A program made the position numbers and the translations under genes. The notes below the pieces were generated by a model. The model had not been told where the DNA came from. It made no database searches and was given only the letters and a program-made list of their open reading frames with translations. From Pseudomonas sp. UFMG81 (GTDB lineage Bacteria > Pseudomonadota > Gammaproteobacteria > Pseudomonadales > Pseudomonadaceae): a stretch of 64,000 nt of DNA. The stretch spans positions 1-64,000 of the forward strand of contig NZ_JACAFQ010000012.1 in NCBI RefSeq assembly GCF_015354575.1, read 5' to 3'. Positions 9,873-18,655 of this stretch are shown in pieces. Within the stretch, counting starts at the first letter, position 1; every line of letters begins with the position of its first letter.

Positions 9873-11294
9873 TCAGTGCTTGCGGATCTTCTCGACGATC
9901 GCCGTGGTCGAGCTGTTCTCGACCAGTCCCAGCACCTTCACCGTCCCGCCATAGGCCTTGACGATATCGGCGCCGACCACCTGGTCGATGCCATAGTCAC
10001 CGCCCTTGACCAGCACATCTGGCTTGACCTGGCGCAGCAGGTTCTCGGGGGTGTCCTCGGGGAAACTGATCACCCAGTCCACCGCCCCCAGGCCGGCCAG
10101 CACGGCCATGCGCCGGTCGACGCTGTTGATCGGCCGACCCGGGCCTTTCAGGCGGCTGACCGAGGCATCGTCGTTGATCGCGACGATCAACCGGTCACCC
10201 TGGGCCCGCGCCTGCTCCAGGTAGGTCACGTGACCTGCATGGAGGATGTCGAAGCAACCGTTGGTGAAGACGATCTTCTCGTTGTGCGCACGGGCGTCAT
10301 CGATGGCCAGCAGCAGTTGCTCCAGGCCCAGTACACCACGCTCGGAACCCTCTTCGCGCTGGATTGCCCGGCGCAGTTCCGGGGCGCTGATGGCTGCGGT
10401 ACCCAACTTGCCAACCACGATGCCGGCGGCCAGGTTGGCCAAGGCGACAGCATGGGGCAGGTCTTCGCCGGCGGCGATGGCGGCCGCCAGGGTAGAGATC
10501 ACGGTATCGCCGGCACCGGTGACATCGAACACTTCACGGGCCCGGGCTGGCAGGTGCAGGGCTGGGTGGCCGATGCGCAGCAGGGTCATGCCGTGCTCGC
10601 CACGGGTGACCAGCAACGCGCCGAGGTCGAGCTCTTCGAGCAGCTTGAGGCCTTTGGCGACCAGCTCGGCTTCATCGGCGCAACGCCCTACGATCGTCTC
10701 GAACTCGCTCAGGTTCGGGGTGATCAAGCTGGCGCCGCGGTAGATCGAAAAATCCTTGCCCTTGGGGTCGGCCAGCACCGGAATGTGCTTGCTGCGCGCT
10801 GCCTGGATCAGCGCCTGGTGGTTCTTCAACGCGCCCTTGCCGTAGTCGGACAGCACCAGCACCTTGACGCCTTCGAGCAGGTCATCGACCTCGGCGCCCA
10901 GCGACAGCGGGTCAGTGGCGAAGGGTTCTTCGAAATCGATGCGCAACAACTGCTGGTGCCGGCTCATTACCCGCAGCTTGACGATGGTCGGCTGGTGGGC
11001 GATGCGCTGGAAGATCGAGCGCACGCCAGCGGCCTGCAGGCTGTTGGCGAGGCTGTCGGCAGCCTCGTCCTGGCCGGTGACACCCACCAGCGCGGCCGGC
11101 GCACCCAGCGCGGCGATGTTCAACGCGACGTTGGCCGCACCGCCGGGGCGATCCTCGATCTGATCGACCTTGACCACCGGAACCGGCGCTTCAGGCGAAA
11201 TACGTGAAGTACCGCCATGCCAGTAGCGGTCGAGCATGACATCGCCGACCACCAGTACCGGGGCTTGATCGAAACGCGGCATGGACAACTTCAT
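9873..11294 (-). CDS. hldE: Bifunctional heptose 7-phosphate kinase / heptose 1-phosphate adenylyltransferase
   Basis: Makes ADP-heptose for the LPS inner core. 473 residues, normal length. The N-terminal half (about 1-315) is a PfkB-type sugar kinase (RPGGAANVALNIAALG, and DVTGAGDTVIS with the catalytic Asp). The C-terminal half (about 340-473) is a nucleotidyltransferase with FTNGCFDILHAGHVTYL (the HxGH motif) and SSTTAIVEKI. I chose ATG 11294 (MKLSMPRF); the next Met at 11282 is an alternative. It follows msbA on the minus strand with a 130-base gap holding a strong hairpin. Confidence 0.97.
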   Translation of the reverse strand: MKLSMPRFDQAPVLVVGDVMLDRYWHGGTSRISPEAPVPVVKVDQIEDRPGGAANVALNIAALGAPAALVGVTGQDEAADSLANSLQAAGVRSIFQRIAHQPTIVKLRVMSRHQQLLRIDFEEPFATDPLSLGAEVDDLLEGVKVLVLSDYGKGALKNHQALIQAARSKHIPVLADPKGKDFSIYRGASLITPNLSEFETIVGRCADEAELVAKGLKLLEELDLGALLVTRGEHGMTLLRIGHPALHLPARAREVFDVTGAGDTVISTLAAAIAAGEDLPHAVALANLAAGIVVGKLGTAAISAPELRRAIQREEGSERGVLGLEQLLLAIDDARAHNEKIVFTNGCFDILHAGHVTYLEQARAQGDRLIVAINDDASVSRLKGPGRPINSVDRRMAVLAGLGAVDWVISFPEDTPENLLRQVKPDVLVKGGDYGIDQVVGADIVKAYGGTVKVLGLVENSSTTAIVEKIRKH

Positions 11295-11392
11295 GGGCAA
11301 CCCATATGAAAAAAGTGAACAAGGGCAGGATATTAGCACAGGGTCGGGGATGGCTTTACGGCCACCTTCGCTGTGGACAACTGCGGTGACAA

Positions 11393-11413
11393 TCGGGGCC
11401 GTGCAGGCCCCGA
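11393..11413. other. Stem-loop between msbA and hldE
   Basis: Perfect 8-base stem TCGGGGCC / GGCCCCGA with a 5-base loop, 12 bases past the msbA stop. There is no T-tract on either side, so it is not a standard intrinsic terminator; it may be an attenuator or mRNA-stability element. Confidence 0.5.
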
Positions 11414-11424
11414 CTTGTAGGGTT

Positions 11425-13236
11425 TCAGGTGATATCGGCGCTTTCAGGCGCGTCCAGGCCCATCGCGTGCAGGCGGGCATAATAGCCATTGGCTGCCAGC
11501 AGCTCGGCATGCGTGCCACGCTCCACCAGACGCCCCTGGTCCATCACCAGGATCATGTCGGCCTTCTCGATGGTCGACAGGCGGTGGGCGATCACCAGCG
11601 TGGTGCGGCCTTGCATGACATGGTCCAGCGCTGCCTGGATGTGCCGCTCGGACTCGGTATCCAGGGCCGAGGTGGCCTCGTCGAGGATCAGCAACGGCGC
11701 GTTCTTCAACAGCGCCCGGGCGATCGCCAGGCGTTGACGCTGGCCACCAGAAAGCAGCACACCGTTCTCGCCGACTTCGGTATCGAAGCCTTTGGGCAAC
11801 TGGTCGACGAACTCCTTGGCGTAGGCATCGGCGGCGGCAGCCTCGATATCGGCGCGTGGCGCGCCGGCCAGGTCGCCATAGGCGATGTTGTTGGCCACGG
11901 TGTCGTTGAACAGGGTGACGTGCTGGGTGACCTGCGAGACATGCCGGCGCAGGTTGCGCAGGCGGTACTCCTCGATCTCCACGCCGTCGAGCAGGATCTG
12001 CCCTTCGCTGTGGTGATAGAAACGCGGGATCAGCGCCGCCAGCGTCGACTTGCCGCTGCCGGAACGGCCCACCAGGGCGATCATCTGCCCAGGCTCGGCG
12101 GTGAAGCTGATATCGCTGAGCACCTGGCGTTCGGTGCCGGGGTAGGTGAAGCTGAGGTTGCGCACTTCCAGGCGGCCCTCGACCCGCTCTTTCTCGACGG
12201 TGCCGGTATCGATCTCGGGCGCTTCGTCCAGTTGCTCGAAGATGCTCTCGGCGCCGGCAAGGCCTTTCTGGATGGTCGAGCTGACTTCGGACAGCTGACG
12301 AATCGGCTTGGGCAGCAGGCCCGCGGCGGTGATGTAGGCGACCATGTCGCCGGCCGAGGCATCGCCGCGCAGGAACAGCACCAGGAACATCAGCACAGCC
12401 ATCGCGGTGTAGATCACCAGCTGCAGCATCGGCGTGTACAGTGCGCCGGTCTTGGTCATGCGCAGCTGCTTGTCGGTGTTGCTCTGGCTGGCGTCATCGA
12501 AGCGCTGGCGCTCGTAGCCCTCGCCACCGAAACTGCGCACCACGCGGTAGCCCTGGATGGTTTCGGAGGCGACGTGGGTGACGTCACCCATGGCCACCTG
12601 GATCTTCTTGCTCTGCTTGCGGAATTTCTTGCTGGCGGTACTCACCATGACCGCGATGACCGGCAGGATGGCGAGCATCACCAGCGTCAGTTGCCAGTTC
12701 ATCCACAGCAGGTAGACGAACAGGAACACCACCGTCAGCCCCTCACGGATCACCACTTTGATGGCATCGGTGGCCGCACCGGTCACCATGGTCACGTTGA
12801 AGGTGATGCGCGAGATCAGGTGCCCGGAGTTGTGGTTGTCGAAGTAGCGATTGGGCAGTACCAGCAGCTTGTTGAACAGCTCGACGCGCAGGTCGTGCAC
12901 CAGGCACAGCGACACTTTGGCGAGGTAGTAGTTACCCAGGAACGAGCCCAGGCCCTGCCAGGCGGCGATCAGGATGATCAGCAGTGGCACCGCCTGCAGC
13001 AGTTGCAGGTCTTGTAGATAGGGTACGCCGGGGAACAGGACGGCCTCGGGGTTGCTCAGGCCATCGACGAAATACTTGAGAATGCCGGCCAGCATCGGCT
13101 GGGTGGAGGCGAAGATCACGAACCCGACAATGCTCAGCAGGAAAATGCCGACGTAGGGTTTCACGTAGCTCAACAGCCTGAAATAGATCTTCAGGCTGGA
13201 GGAGTTCTCCGCCGGTAGCGGTGTTTCGGCCATCAT
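11425..13236 (-). CDS. msbA: Lipid A export ABC transporter MsbA
   Basis: Homodimeric ABC half-transporter that flips lipid A-core across the inner membrane. 603 residues: six membrane helices in the first 330 residues, then an ATPase domain with Walker A (GRSGSGKST), signature LSGGQRQRLAIARAL, Walker B (LLILDEATSALD) and the H-loop VIAHRLST. All catalytic residues are present. The frame begins MMAETPLP; either Met is possible. It lies 12 bases downstream of the WaaL-type ligase gene, so ligase and flippase are co-transcribed. Confidence 0.97.
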   Translation of the reverse strand: MMAETPLPAENSSSLKIYFRLLSYVKPYVGIFLLSIVGFVIFASTQPMLAGILKYFVDGLSNPEAVLFPGVPYLQDLQLLQAVPLLIILIAAWQGLGSFLGNYYLAKVSLCLVHDLRVELFNKLLVLPNRYFDNHNSGHLISRITFNVTMVTGAATDAIKVVIREGLTVVFLFVYLLWMNWQLTLVMLAILPVIAVMVSTASKKFRKQSKKIQVAMGDVTHVASETIQGYRVVRSFGGEGYERQRFDDASQSNTDKQLRMTKTGALYTPMLQLVIYTAMAVLMFLVLFLRGDASAGDMVAYITAAGLLPKPIRQLSEVSSTIQKGLAGAESIFEQLDEAPEIDTGTVEKERVEGRLEVRNLSFTYPGTERQVLSDISFTAEPGQMIALVGRSGSGKSTLAALIPRFYHHSEGQILLDGVEIEEYRLRNLRRHVSQVTQHVTLFNDTVANNIAYGDLAGAPRADIEAAAADAYAKEFVDQLPKGFDTEVGENGVLLSGGQRQRLAIARALLKNAPLLILDEATSALDTESERHIQAALDHVMQGRTTLVIAHRLSTIEKADMILVMDQGRLVERGTHAELLAANGYYARLHAMGLDAPESADIT

Positions 13237-13248
13237 CGAGCTCGCTGT

Positions 13249-14424
13249 TCAGGTTGAACCGGCGATTTTACCACAGGCTTGATGACGGTCATGTGCCCAG
13301 GGCAACAACATGACCAGCGCCACCGGCAACCAGCTGATGAACCATTCGGCGCGGGGCGTGCCGGTCAGGCTGGCAGCGTCGAACTGCATGGCCAGCGTGG
13401 AGAAGATCCACAGCCCGAGCAGGACCTTGCCGAACAGGGTGGCCCGTGCGCGTACGATCTCTCCCAGGGTGAACAACCAGACCGCGGCCCACAGCAGCAT
13501 GCCGGGCAGTCCCAGTTCCATGGCAACGTGGGTGAACATGTTGTGAGTGTGATCGAACACCATGCCTGCCGCCTGCACCCGGTAGAACGCACCAAGGCCC
13601 AGGCCGGTCCATGGGTGCTCACCAATCATCTGCATGGCAGCCTGGAAAATCTCCGGCCGATAGGACGAGCCGCGCTGCATGATCAGGTCGTACATGCCGC
13701 AGAAGGCAATGCTGGTCACCAGGGCCGCCAGCAGGGCGATCAGGCAACTGCTGCGATTGCGATGCCACAGCGGCGCGAGGACGAGAGTGACCACCAATGC
13801 CAGTGCCGCGCCACGGCTCTGGCTGAACACCACGAACGCCCCCAGGCAGGCCACTGCCACCGCCCACCCCAACTGCAACGCACGCTGACGCGGCGGGTTG
13901 TACAGCAACCACAAGATTGCCGCGCCGATCACGTAGGCGCCCAGGATCGGGTGGGAAATCTCACCGATACCCTCCAGACGAGCCTCCAGCGGGTGTCCCA
14001 GCACGGCGTAGAAATGCACGATGGAAATCAACGCCGCCAACCCCAGCAATGCCGCTCCCAATTGCAGCAGGCGCGAGGCGCGCCCCAGCCCTGCCTGCGC
14101 CAGCAGGGGGAATGCCAACAGGAACAACAGGATGTACAACAGCCGCTTGATTTCGCGGCCATCATCCTCGGCGCTGGACCATGCCAGTGACACCGCGCTC
14201 CAGGCAAGCAACCCCAGCAACGCAATCCACAACGCCGGCTGGCGGCGCCAGGCCTGAATGAATACCTGCCGAGCGGACCAGGCAAGACCGAGGGTGGGCA
14301 ACCACAGGAAAAGAATCAGGCCCTGCTGATAAATCTTGTTGCTAGGCGCCAAGGCGATCGCCGCCAGGAACCAGACAAATCCCAACCCCAGCCAGACCTT
14401 GGCCCAGCTCTTCTCGTACAACAT
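13249..14424 (-). CDS. waaL: O-antigen ligase family protein (WaaL-like)
   Basis: 391-residue polytopic inner membrane protein with about 11-12 hydrophobic segments. The large periplasmic loop contains HPWTGLGLGAF and DHTHNMFTHVAMELGLPG, matching the Wzy_C region in which the WaaL histidine needed for ligation lies. It would attach O polymer to lipid A-core. I chose ATG 14424 (MLYEKSWAKV, preceded by AAAGGG) over longer frames. Its position beside msbA, hldE and wapR-like genes matches the P. aeruginosa order as I recall it, where this gene is waaL. A Wzy polymerase is the alternative, since the families look alike. Confidence 0.87.
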   Translation of the reverse strand: MLYEKSWAKVWLGLGFVWFLAAIALAPSNKIYQQGLILFLWLPTLGLAWSARQVFIQAWRRQPALWIALLGLLAWSAVSLAWSSAEDDGREIKRLLYILLFLLAFPLLAQAGLGRASRLLQLGAALLGLAALISIVHFYAVLGHPLEARLEGIGEISHPILGAYVIGAAILWLLYNPPRQRALQLGWAVAVACLGAFVVFSQSRGAALALVVTLVLAPLWHRNRSSCLIALLAALVTSIAFCGMYDLIMQRGSSYRPEIFQAAMQMIGEHPWTGLGLGAFYRVQAAGMVFDHTHNMFTHVAMELGLPGMLLWAAVWLFTLGEIVRARATLFGKVLLGLWIFSTLAMQFDAASLTGTPRAEWFISWLPVALVMLLPWAHDRHQACGKIAGST

Positions 14425-14533
14425 CCCTTTCCCCTGTTGGAACCCAATCACACCGGCTTGGTGCTGACAGATAATGTTCTTTTCGGCATTATTGCCGGTC
14501 ATTTTGCCTGCCCCTAAGACAAGGCCTGAACTC

Positions 14534-15139
14534 ATGCAATGCTCTCGGCTTTCCCAGACCGACTTCGATCGGCTGACACTCGGTGCCAAGGTGCTGGAGG
14601 CAGATAGCCATGGTGCGAAAGTCTACCTGCTTGGCGATGGAAATATCTTCAAGGTTTTTCGCCGCAAGCGCCTGATTTCATCTGCGCTGCTGCGCCCTTA
14701 CTCGCAGCGTTTCATCGACAACGCCATGCGCCTGGCAGAGCTGGGCTTCCCCACCCTGGAAGTGATCAGCCACCACAAGCTGCCGCTGCCTGGGCGTACC
14801 GCCGTACTTTACCGCCCGCTACCGGGTGAAACCCTGCTGCGCCTGTCGCGTGATGCCGGTTTCAGCTGGGATGACCATTTGCCGCAACTGATCGAACTGA
14901 TCCGCCGCATGCATCGCTCGGGTATCTACTTCCGCTCGCTGCACCTGGGCAACGTCGTGCAAACCCCCGAAGGCCCGCTGGGCCTGATCGACGTTGCCGA
15001 CATGCGTTTCCTGCGCGGGCCGCTGCCGGTGCGCATGGTGCGGCGCAACATACAACACATGGCGCGTTATATCGAGCGAGAAGAGCAGGCCCGCCAGTTC
15101 CCCCTCGCACAATTCCAGGCTGCGCTGGCGAACGGTTGA
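14534..15139 (+). CDS. Kinase-like protein of the LPS core cluster (PA4998-like)
   Basis: 201-residue soluble protein of the LPS kinase / InaA type, with a nucleotide-binding-like N-lobe and, near residues 130-165, GIYFRSLHLGNVV and LIDVADMRF. These align with the catalytic loop (HxDLxxxN) and metal loop (D-x-D) of the family, but the expected catalytic Asp is Ser here (FRS where HRD or HGD is usual), so it may be inactive or use another base. It is the only plus-strand gene in the core cluster, divergent from waaL and tail-to-tail with the wapR-like gene (3 bases between stops). I start it at ATG 14534; an upstream ATG at 14474 is possible. Homologues are sometimes named toluene tolerance proteins. 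Confidence 0.82.
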   Translation: MQCSRLSQTDFDRLTLGAKVLEADSHGAKVYLLGDGNIFKVFRRKRLISSALLRPYSQRFIDNAMRLAELGFPTLEVISHHKLPLPGRTAVLYRPLPGETLLRLSRDAGFSWDDHLPQLIELIRRMHRSGIYFRSLHLGNVVQTPEGPLGLIDVADMRFLRGPLPVRMVRRNIQHMARYIEREEQARQFPLAQFQAALANG

Positions 15140-15142
15140 GCC

Positions 15143-16231
15143 TCAGCCTCCGAGCAGGCGCCTGGCGCTGGCCGTGAACGCCGCCCAGCCCTGCTCGGGC
15201 GCCAACGCCCGCCATTGCTGCGCGGCTATCGACGCAGCATCGCCTCGGGCGCAGCGTGCGATGGCCTCGGCCCAACGCGCCGCATCGCCGACCGGCACAT
15301 AGCAGCCCGCCTCGCCCAACTGCTCGCAAAATACCGGCAGATCGCTGCAGATCACCGGCACCCTGGACAACACCGCTTCCTGCAACACCAGCCCAAGCCC
15401 TTCCGAACGCGAAGGCACCAGCAACCAGTCGAGCGCCGGGTACAGCTGCGCCAGCTCCTCGCGATGGCCACAAAAACGCACGCTGTCTTCCACGCCAAGC
15501 ACTTTGGCCTGGGCCTGCAATGCGCCGCGCAGCTCACCATCCCCGAGGATCACCAACTGCATGCCAGGCGTGCGCGCCTGGGCAAATGCCTCGATGAGCA
15601 TGCCGAAGCCTTTGCTCTCGACCAGCCGGCCGACCGCCCCCAGCACTGGGCCACCCTCACCCGCTGACAGCCCCAAAGCCTGGCGCGCCTGCTCGCGCCC
15701 CAGCAACTGCCGGCCGAAGGCCTGCGGGTCGAGCGCCACGCGCAGGGTCTGCACCGGGCGCCCGAGGTCGTGCGCCAGGGCTTGCGCGAGGGTGGCCGAC
15801 ACCGCGGCAACGCGCAGGCGCTCGGCTGGGAACTGGCCGAACAGGCGGACATCCTTGCCCGTCAACCGCGTCGTACCGTGGAACAACACAGCCACCTGCA
15901 CGCCCGGCAAACGGTGCAGCAACGGCAGCAACAGCCGCGCCACCCCCAGGCCATCGAGCAGCAACACGTCGGGCGCGTCAGCCTTGAGTGCGCCAAGCAG
16001 GCGCCTGCGTAACAAGAACAGGGCCAGGCGATGCCGCCAGCGCCCCTTGAGCACCCGCGGCGACAGCTGCCAATGGCGAACTTCACCCACGCCGCGGCAC
16101 AGGCCCTCGCCCAGCAGCAGCCAATTGCAGACGCGCGCATCCGCCGGCCCATGGGCCAGCACCTGGCTGTGCACATTGTGCACGGACATGAACGGCGAGC
16201 CGCCCGACCACATCACATTGACGATTTTCAA
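15143..16231 (-). CDS. wapR: Glycosyltransferase family 4, LPS outer core (WapR-like)
   Basis: 362-residue GT-B glycosyltransferase. The C-terminal nucleotide-sugar domain is clear: GAVGRLVESKGFGMLIEAF, LVILGDGELRGAL, and the retaining EX7E-type segment SRSEGLGLVLQEAVL. It acts in the cytosol on the LPS core. By position (next to waaL and followed by ssg- and dnpA-like genes) it corresponds to P. aeruginosa wapR, which adds the rhamnose that receives O antigen; the family is certain, the symbol is inferred from remembered synteny. It follows the ssg-like gene by 16 bases. Confidence 0.88.
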   Translation of the reverse strand: MKIVNVMWSGGSPFMSVHNVHSQVLAHGPADARVCNWLLLGEGLCRGVGEVRHWQLSPRVLKGRWRHRLALFLLRRRLLGALKADAPDVLLLDGLGVARLLLPLLHRLPGVQVAVLFHGTTRLTGKDVRLFGQFPAERLRVAAVSATLAQALAHDLGRPVQTLRVALDPQAFGRQLLGREQARQALGLSAGEGGPVLGAVGRLVESKGFGMLIEAFAQARTPGMQLVILGDGELRGALQAQAKVLGVEDSVRFCGHREELAQLYPALDWLLVPSRSEGLGLVLQEAVLSRVPVICSDLPVFCEQLGEAGCYVPVGDAARWAEAIARCARGDAASIAAQQWRALAPEQGWAAFTASARRLLGG

Positions 16232-16247
16232 CGGAGCCGCTCCCCGC

Positions 16248-17204
16248 TCAGAAGGGCAGGCGCAGGCGCAAGCGCTGCCAGAAGGTCAGCGGCGGGTGCG
16301 GCCGCAGAGGGGGCGCCATGTGCTCGACGATGCTGCGCCCAACCTGGGCGAAGCTGAAGCCCGAGGTCGCCAGCTCACGACCGTTGATGGCGATGCGCGC
16401 CGCCAAGGCAGGGTCTTCGCGCAACTGGCGCAGCTTGGCCTGCAACATGGGGATGCTGTCGTACAGCACCACGTTGTGCATGTCGGCCAGGCCCAGGGCG
16501 CGGTTTTCCTCTGCGCCCTGGTCGTAGGCCAGCAGCACGCAGCCGCAGGCCATGGCCTCGAAATTCTTGATCATGTACTCGCCCATGCCGACATCGGCAC
16601 TGACGAAGAAGCGAATGCGGTTGAGGGTGTTGCAGTAATCCTCACCCGACTTGGTGCGGGTGACCACCAGGTTTTCCACCTGCCCCAACTCATCGAGCAG
16701 CGCCTTGCGGCCACTGTAGGCGACGCTTTTGGTGCTGCCGACGAAGGCCAGCTCGATATCGCGCTCACGCCCCTGGTCGGTGAGCAACTGCTCGTCGTAA
16801 CCCTTGGGCACGAACACCGCGTCGAAGCCTTCCTGGCGCAGGCGCTCGCTGACCATGTAGCCGGAGCTGATCACCCGCACCCAGGGCAGCTGGCGGTAGT
16901 GCGCACTGAACTTGCCGGTGTACTTGCAAGGGATGTAGTTCTGGTAGGCGTCGTGTTCGAGGATCACCAGGTTGGGGATGCTGCGAATGAACGCGACCTG
17001 GCGGATCTCCTGCTTGAAGCGCAGGAAGAACACGATGCGGTCGTAGCGGCTGACGTCCACTTCACGCTTGAAAAAGCGCCGCAGGTTGCGCTGATCCTTA
17101 TCGGACACCCAGCGCGTGTCGCAGTCGCAGTGGGCCGCGACGCCGTCGTACAGGCGGTCGAGGATCGCCCGTTGTTCCTTCTGCACCAGAAATAGGACTT
17201 TCAT
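16248..17204 (-). CDS. ssg: Cell-surface sugar glycosyltransferase (Ssg-like)
   Basis: 318 residues starting MKVLFLVQKEQRAILDRLYD at ATG 17204; the longer frame overlaps the deacetylase gene and is rejected. The C-terminal half shows a GT-B-like glycosyltransferase pattern (FVGSTKSVAYSGRK and KNFEAMACGCVLLAYDQG). In pseudomonads the gene at this place between wapR and dnpA is ssg, whose loss changes core LPS, exopolysaccharide and phage sensitivity. The symbol is from synteny memory. The gap of 47 bases from the PIG-L gene suggests the same operon. Confidence 0.82.
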   Translation of the reverse strand: MKVLFLVQKEQRAILDRLYDGVAAHCDCDTRWVSDKDQRNLRRFFKREVDVSRYDRIVFFLRFKQEIRQVAFIRSIPNLVILEHDAYQNYIPCKYTGKFSAHYRQLPWVRVISSGYMVSERLRQEGFDAVFVPKGYDEQLLTDQGRERDIELAFVGSTKSVAYSGRKALLDELGQVENLVVTRTKSGEDYCNTLNRIRFFVSADVGMGEYMIKNFEAMACGCVLLAYDQGAEENRALGLADMHNVVLYDSIPMLQAKLRQLREDPALAARIAINGRELATSGFSFAQVGRSIVEHMAPPLRPHPPLTFWQRLRLRLPF

Positions 17205-17251
17205 TGCGTTCCTTGGGCGCTCGGCGCTATCGCGGTCATCATTGATCAGGC

Positions 17252-18655
17252 TCACAGGTCGCGACGCCAGAACAGTTCGTGCCGGCGTACCGCCTTGCGG
17301 AAGAACTCGTTCTCCCCATAGGGCGACGGCCGACGGCCCGCCAGCCAGCGCTGCAGCACACGGCGCAGGCGGCGCTTGAACGGGGCCGGGGGTTGCAGGT
17401 CGTGCATCATGCCCAGGGCCATGGCCTTGTCGCGCTGGGTCGCGGCATCCAGCAGCAGGCTGCACGGCGCCCAGGCCTCAGTGCTTTCCAGCTGCGGCGG
17501 CAGGGCCACGCCATCGCCGCTATCGCCCATCGGCCAGCGGTCGTTGTCGTGCAGGTGGTTGGCGTAGCACAGCAGCGTTTCGGGCTGCCAGGCCAGGCCT
17601 TGCAGCGCTTCACGCACGGCGGCCTGGGCGCAGATGTGATCGGGGTGCGGGTCGAGGGTCGGGTGCGGCATTACCAGCACCTGGGGCCTGGCCATGTCCA
17701 GCAGCGTGCGCAGGTCGGCCAGCAGGTTGTGCCAGGTGGGTGCGCCATCGGCGTCAGCGGGCAACGGGAACGGGTTGAAGCGGCGGAACGGGCGGATATC
17801 GGCCATGTCCGCTTCGCGCGACACCTGGGGCTGGTCCGGCGCCGCCTGCATGGCGGGCAGCTGCAGGCAGAAGTAGCCCAACTGCACGCAACGCGACTCC
17901 GGCACACCCGCCCAGCGGGGCACGGCAATGCTGTCCCAGGCCCGCAGCCGGCCTTTGAGCTGCGCCGCCTCGGCCTTTGCCATGCCCATCTGCTGGTAAT
18001 GCTCAGCCTCGATTTCGCCAGCGGTCAGGGTCACCACCCAGGTTTCCTCGGCCTGGCTGTACAGCCCGTAGGCGGCAAGCTCGGCGTCGTCGGCGTGGGG
18101 CGCGATGACCATCACGCGCCGTTTGCGCAGCTCGATGGCCGGGGTTATCCACAGGCGCGGATTGCCCTGCAGCCGGCAATGGCGCCCGCGCAAGCGCAGC
18201 GTGCCCGCCGTCAAGGGCTCGGCCAGGCCGGTCAGGTTGAGGTAGCGCACACCTCGGGCGCCACGCTCGAAGGTTTGCCCATCGCTGGCCGCGGCGCCCA
18301 GCAACTCGACCCGAGGGTCGAGCAAGCGCCCCAGCCAAGTGCTCTTGATGCCGACTTCGAGGATCAGTGTCTCGTCGCCTTGCAAGGCGGCATCGGTGCG
18401 CAGCAGGTCGCCCTGCAACGTAGCCATCGCTTCGCGGGTCTGCTCGCCAAAGCGGTAGGCGTAGTCTTCGCTGGGCGCATAGAACAGGTGGTCGGCGAAC
18501 CACGCTTCATGGGCCGCCCACAGCAGCGGCAACAGCAATAGCGGCAGCCACCACCAGCTGAACACGCCCAGCGCAACCAGCAGCACGAGCGCGGCCAACA
18601 GGCCAAGGCGCTTGTTGCGCCGGTGGCGCTTGAGCAGTTGCTGCTTGCGGCTCAC
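17252..18655 (-). CDS. dnpA: PIG-L family de-N-acetylase (DnpA-like)
   Basis: 467 residues with one or two N-terminal membrane segments (about 17-47, very Leu/Trp rich), a middle region, and a C-terminal PIG-L deacetylase domain with the zinc motif PHADDAELAAYG (the HxDD-E pattern) and the later HPTLDPHPDH that supplies the third histidine. It should remove an N-acetyl group from a sugar of the core or a surface glycan. The start is GTG 18655, which overlaps the mig-14 stop as GTGA, showing translational coupling. In P. aeruginosa the corresponding gene dnpA affects fluoroquinolone persistence. Confidence 0.88.
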   Translation of the reverse strand: MSRKQQLLKRHRRNKRLGLLAALVLLVALGVFSWWWLPLLLLPLLWAAHEAWFADHLFYAPSEDYAYRFGEQTREAMATLQGDLLRTDAALQGDETLILEVGIKSTWLGRLLDPRVELLGAAASDGQTFERGARGVRYLNLTGLAEPLTAGTLRLRGRHCRLQGNPRLWITPAIELRKRRVMVIAPHADDAELAAYGLYSQAEETWVVTLTAGEIEAEHYQQMGMAKAEAAQLKGRLRAWDSIAVPRWAGVPESRCVQLGYFCLQLPAMQAAPDQPQVSREADMADIRPFRRFNPFPLPADADGAPTWHNLLADLRTLLDMARPQVLVMPHPTLDPHPDHICAQAAVREALQGLAWQPETLLCYANHLHDNDRWPMGDSGDGVALPPQLESTEAWAPCSLLLDAATQRDKAMALGMMHDLQPPAPFKRRLRRVLQRWLAGRRPSPYGENEFFRKAVRRHELFWRRDL

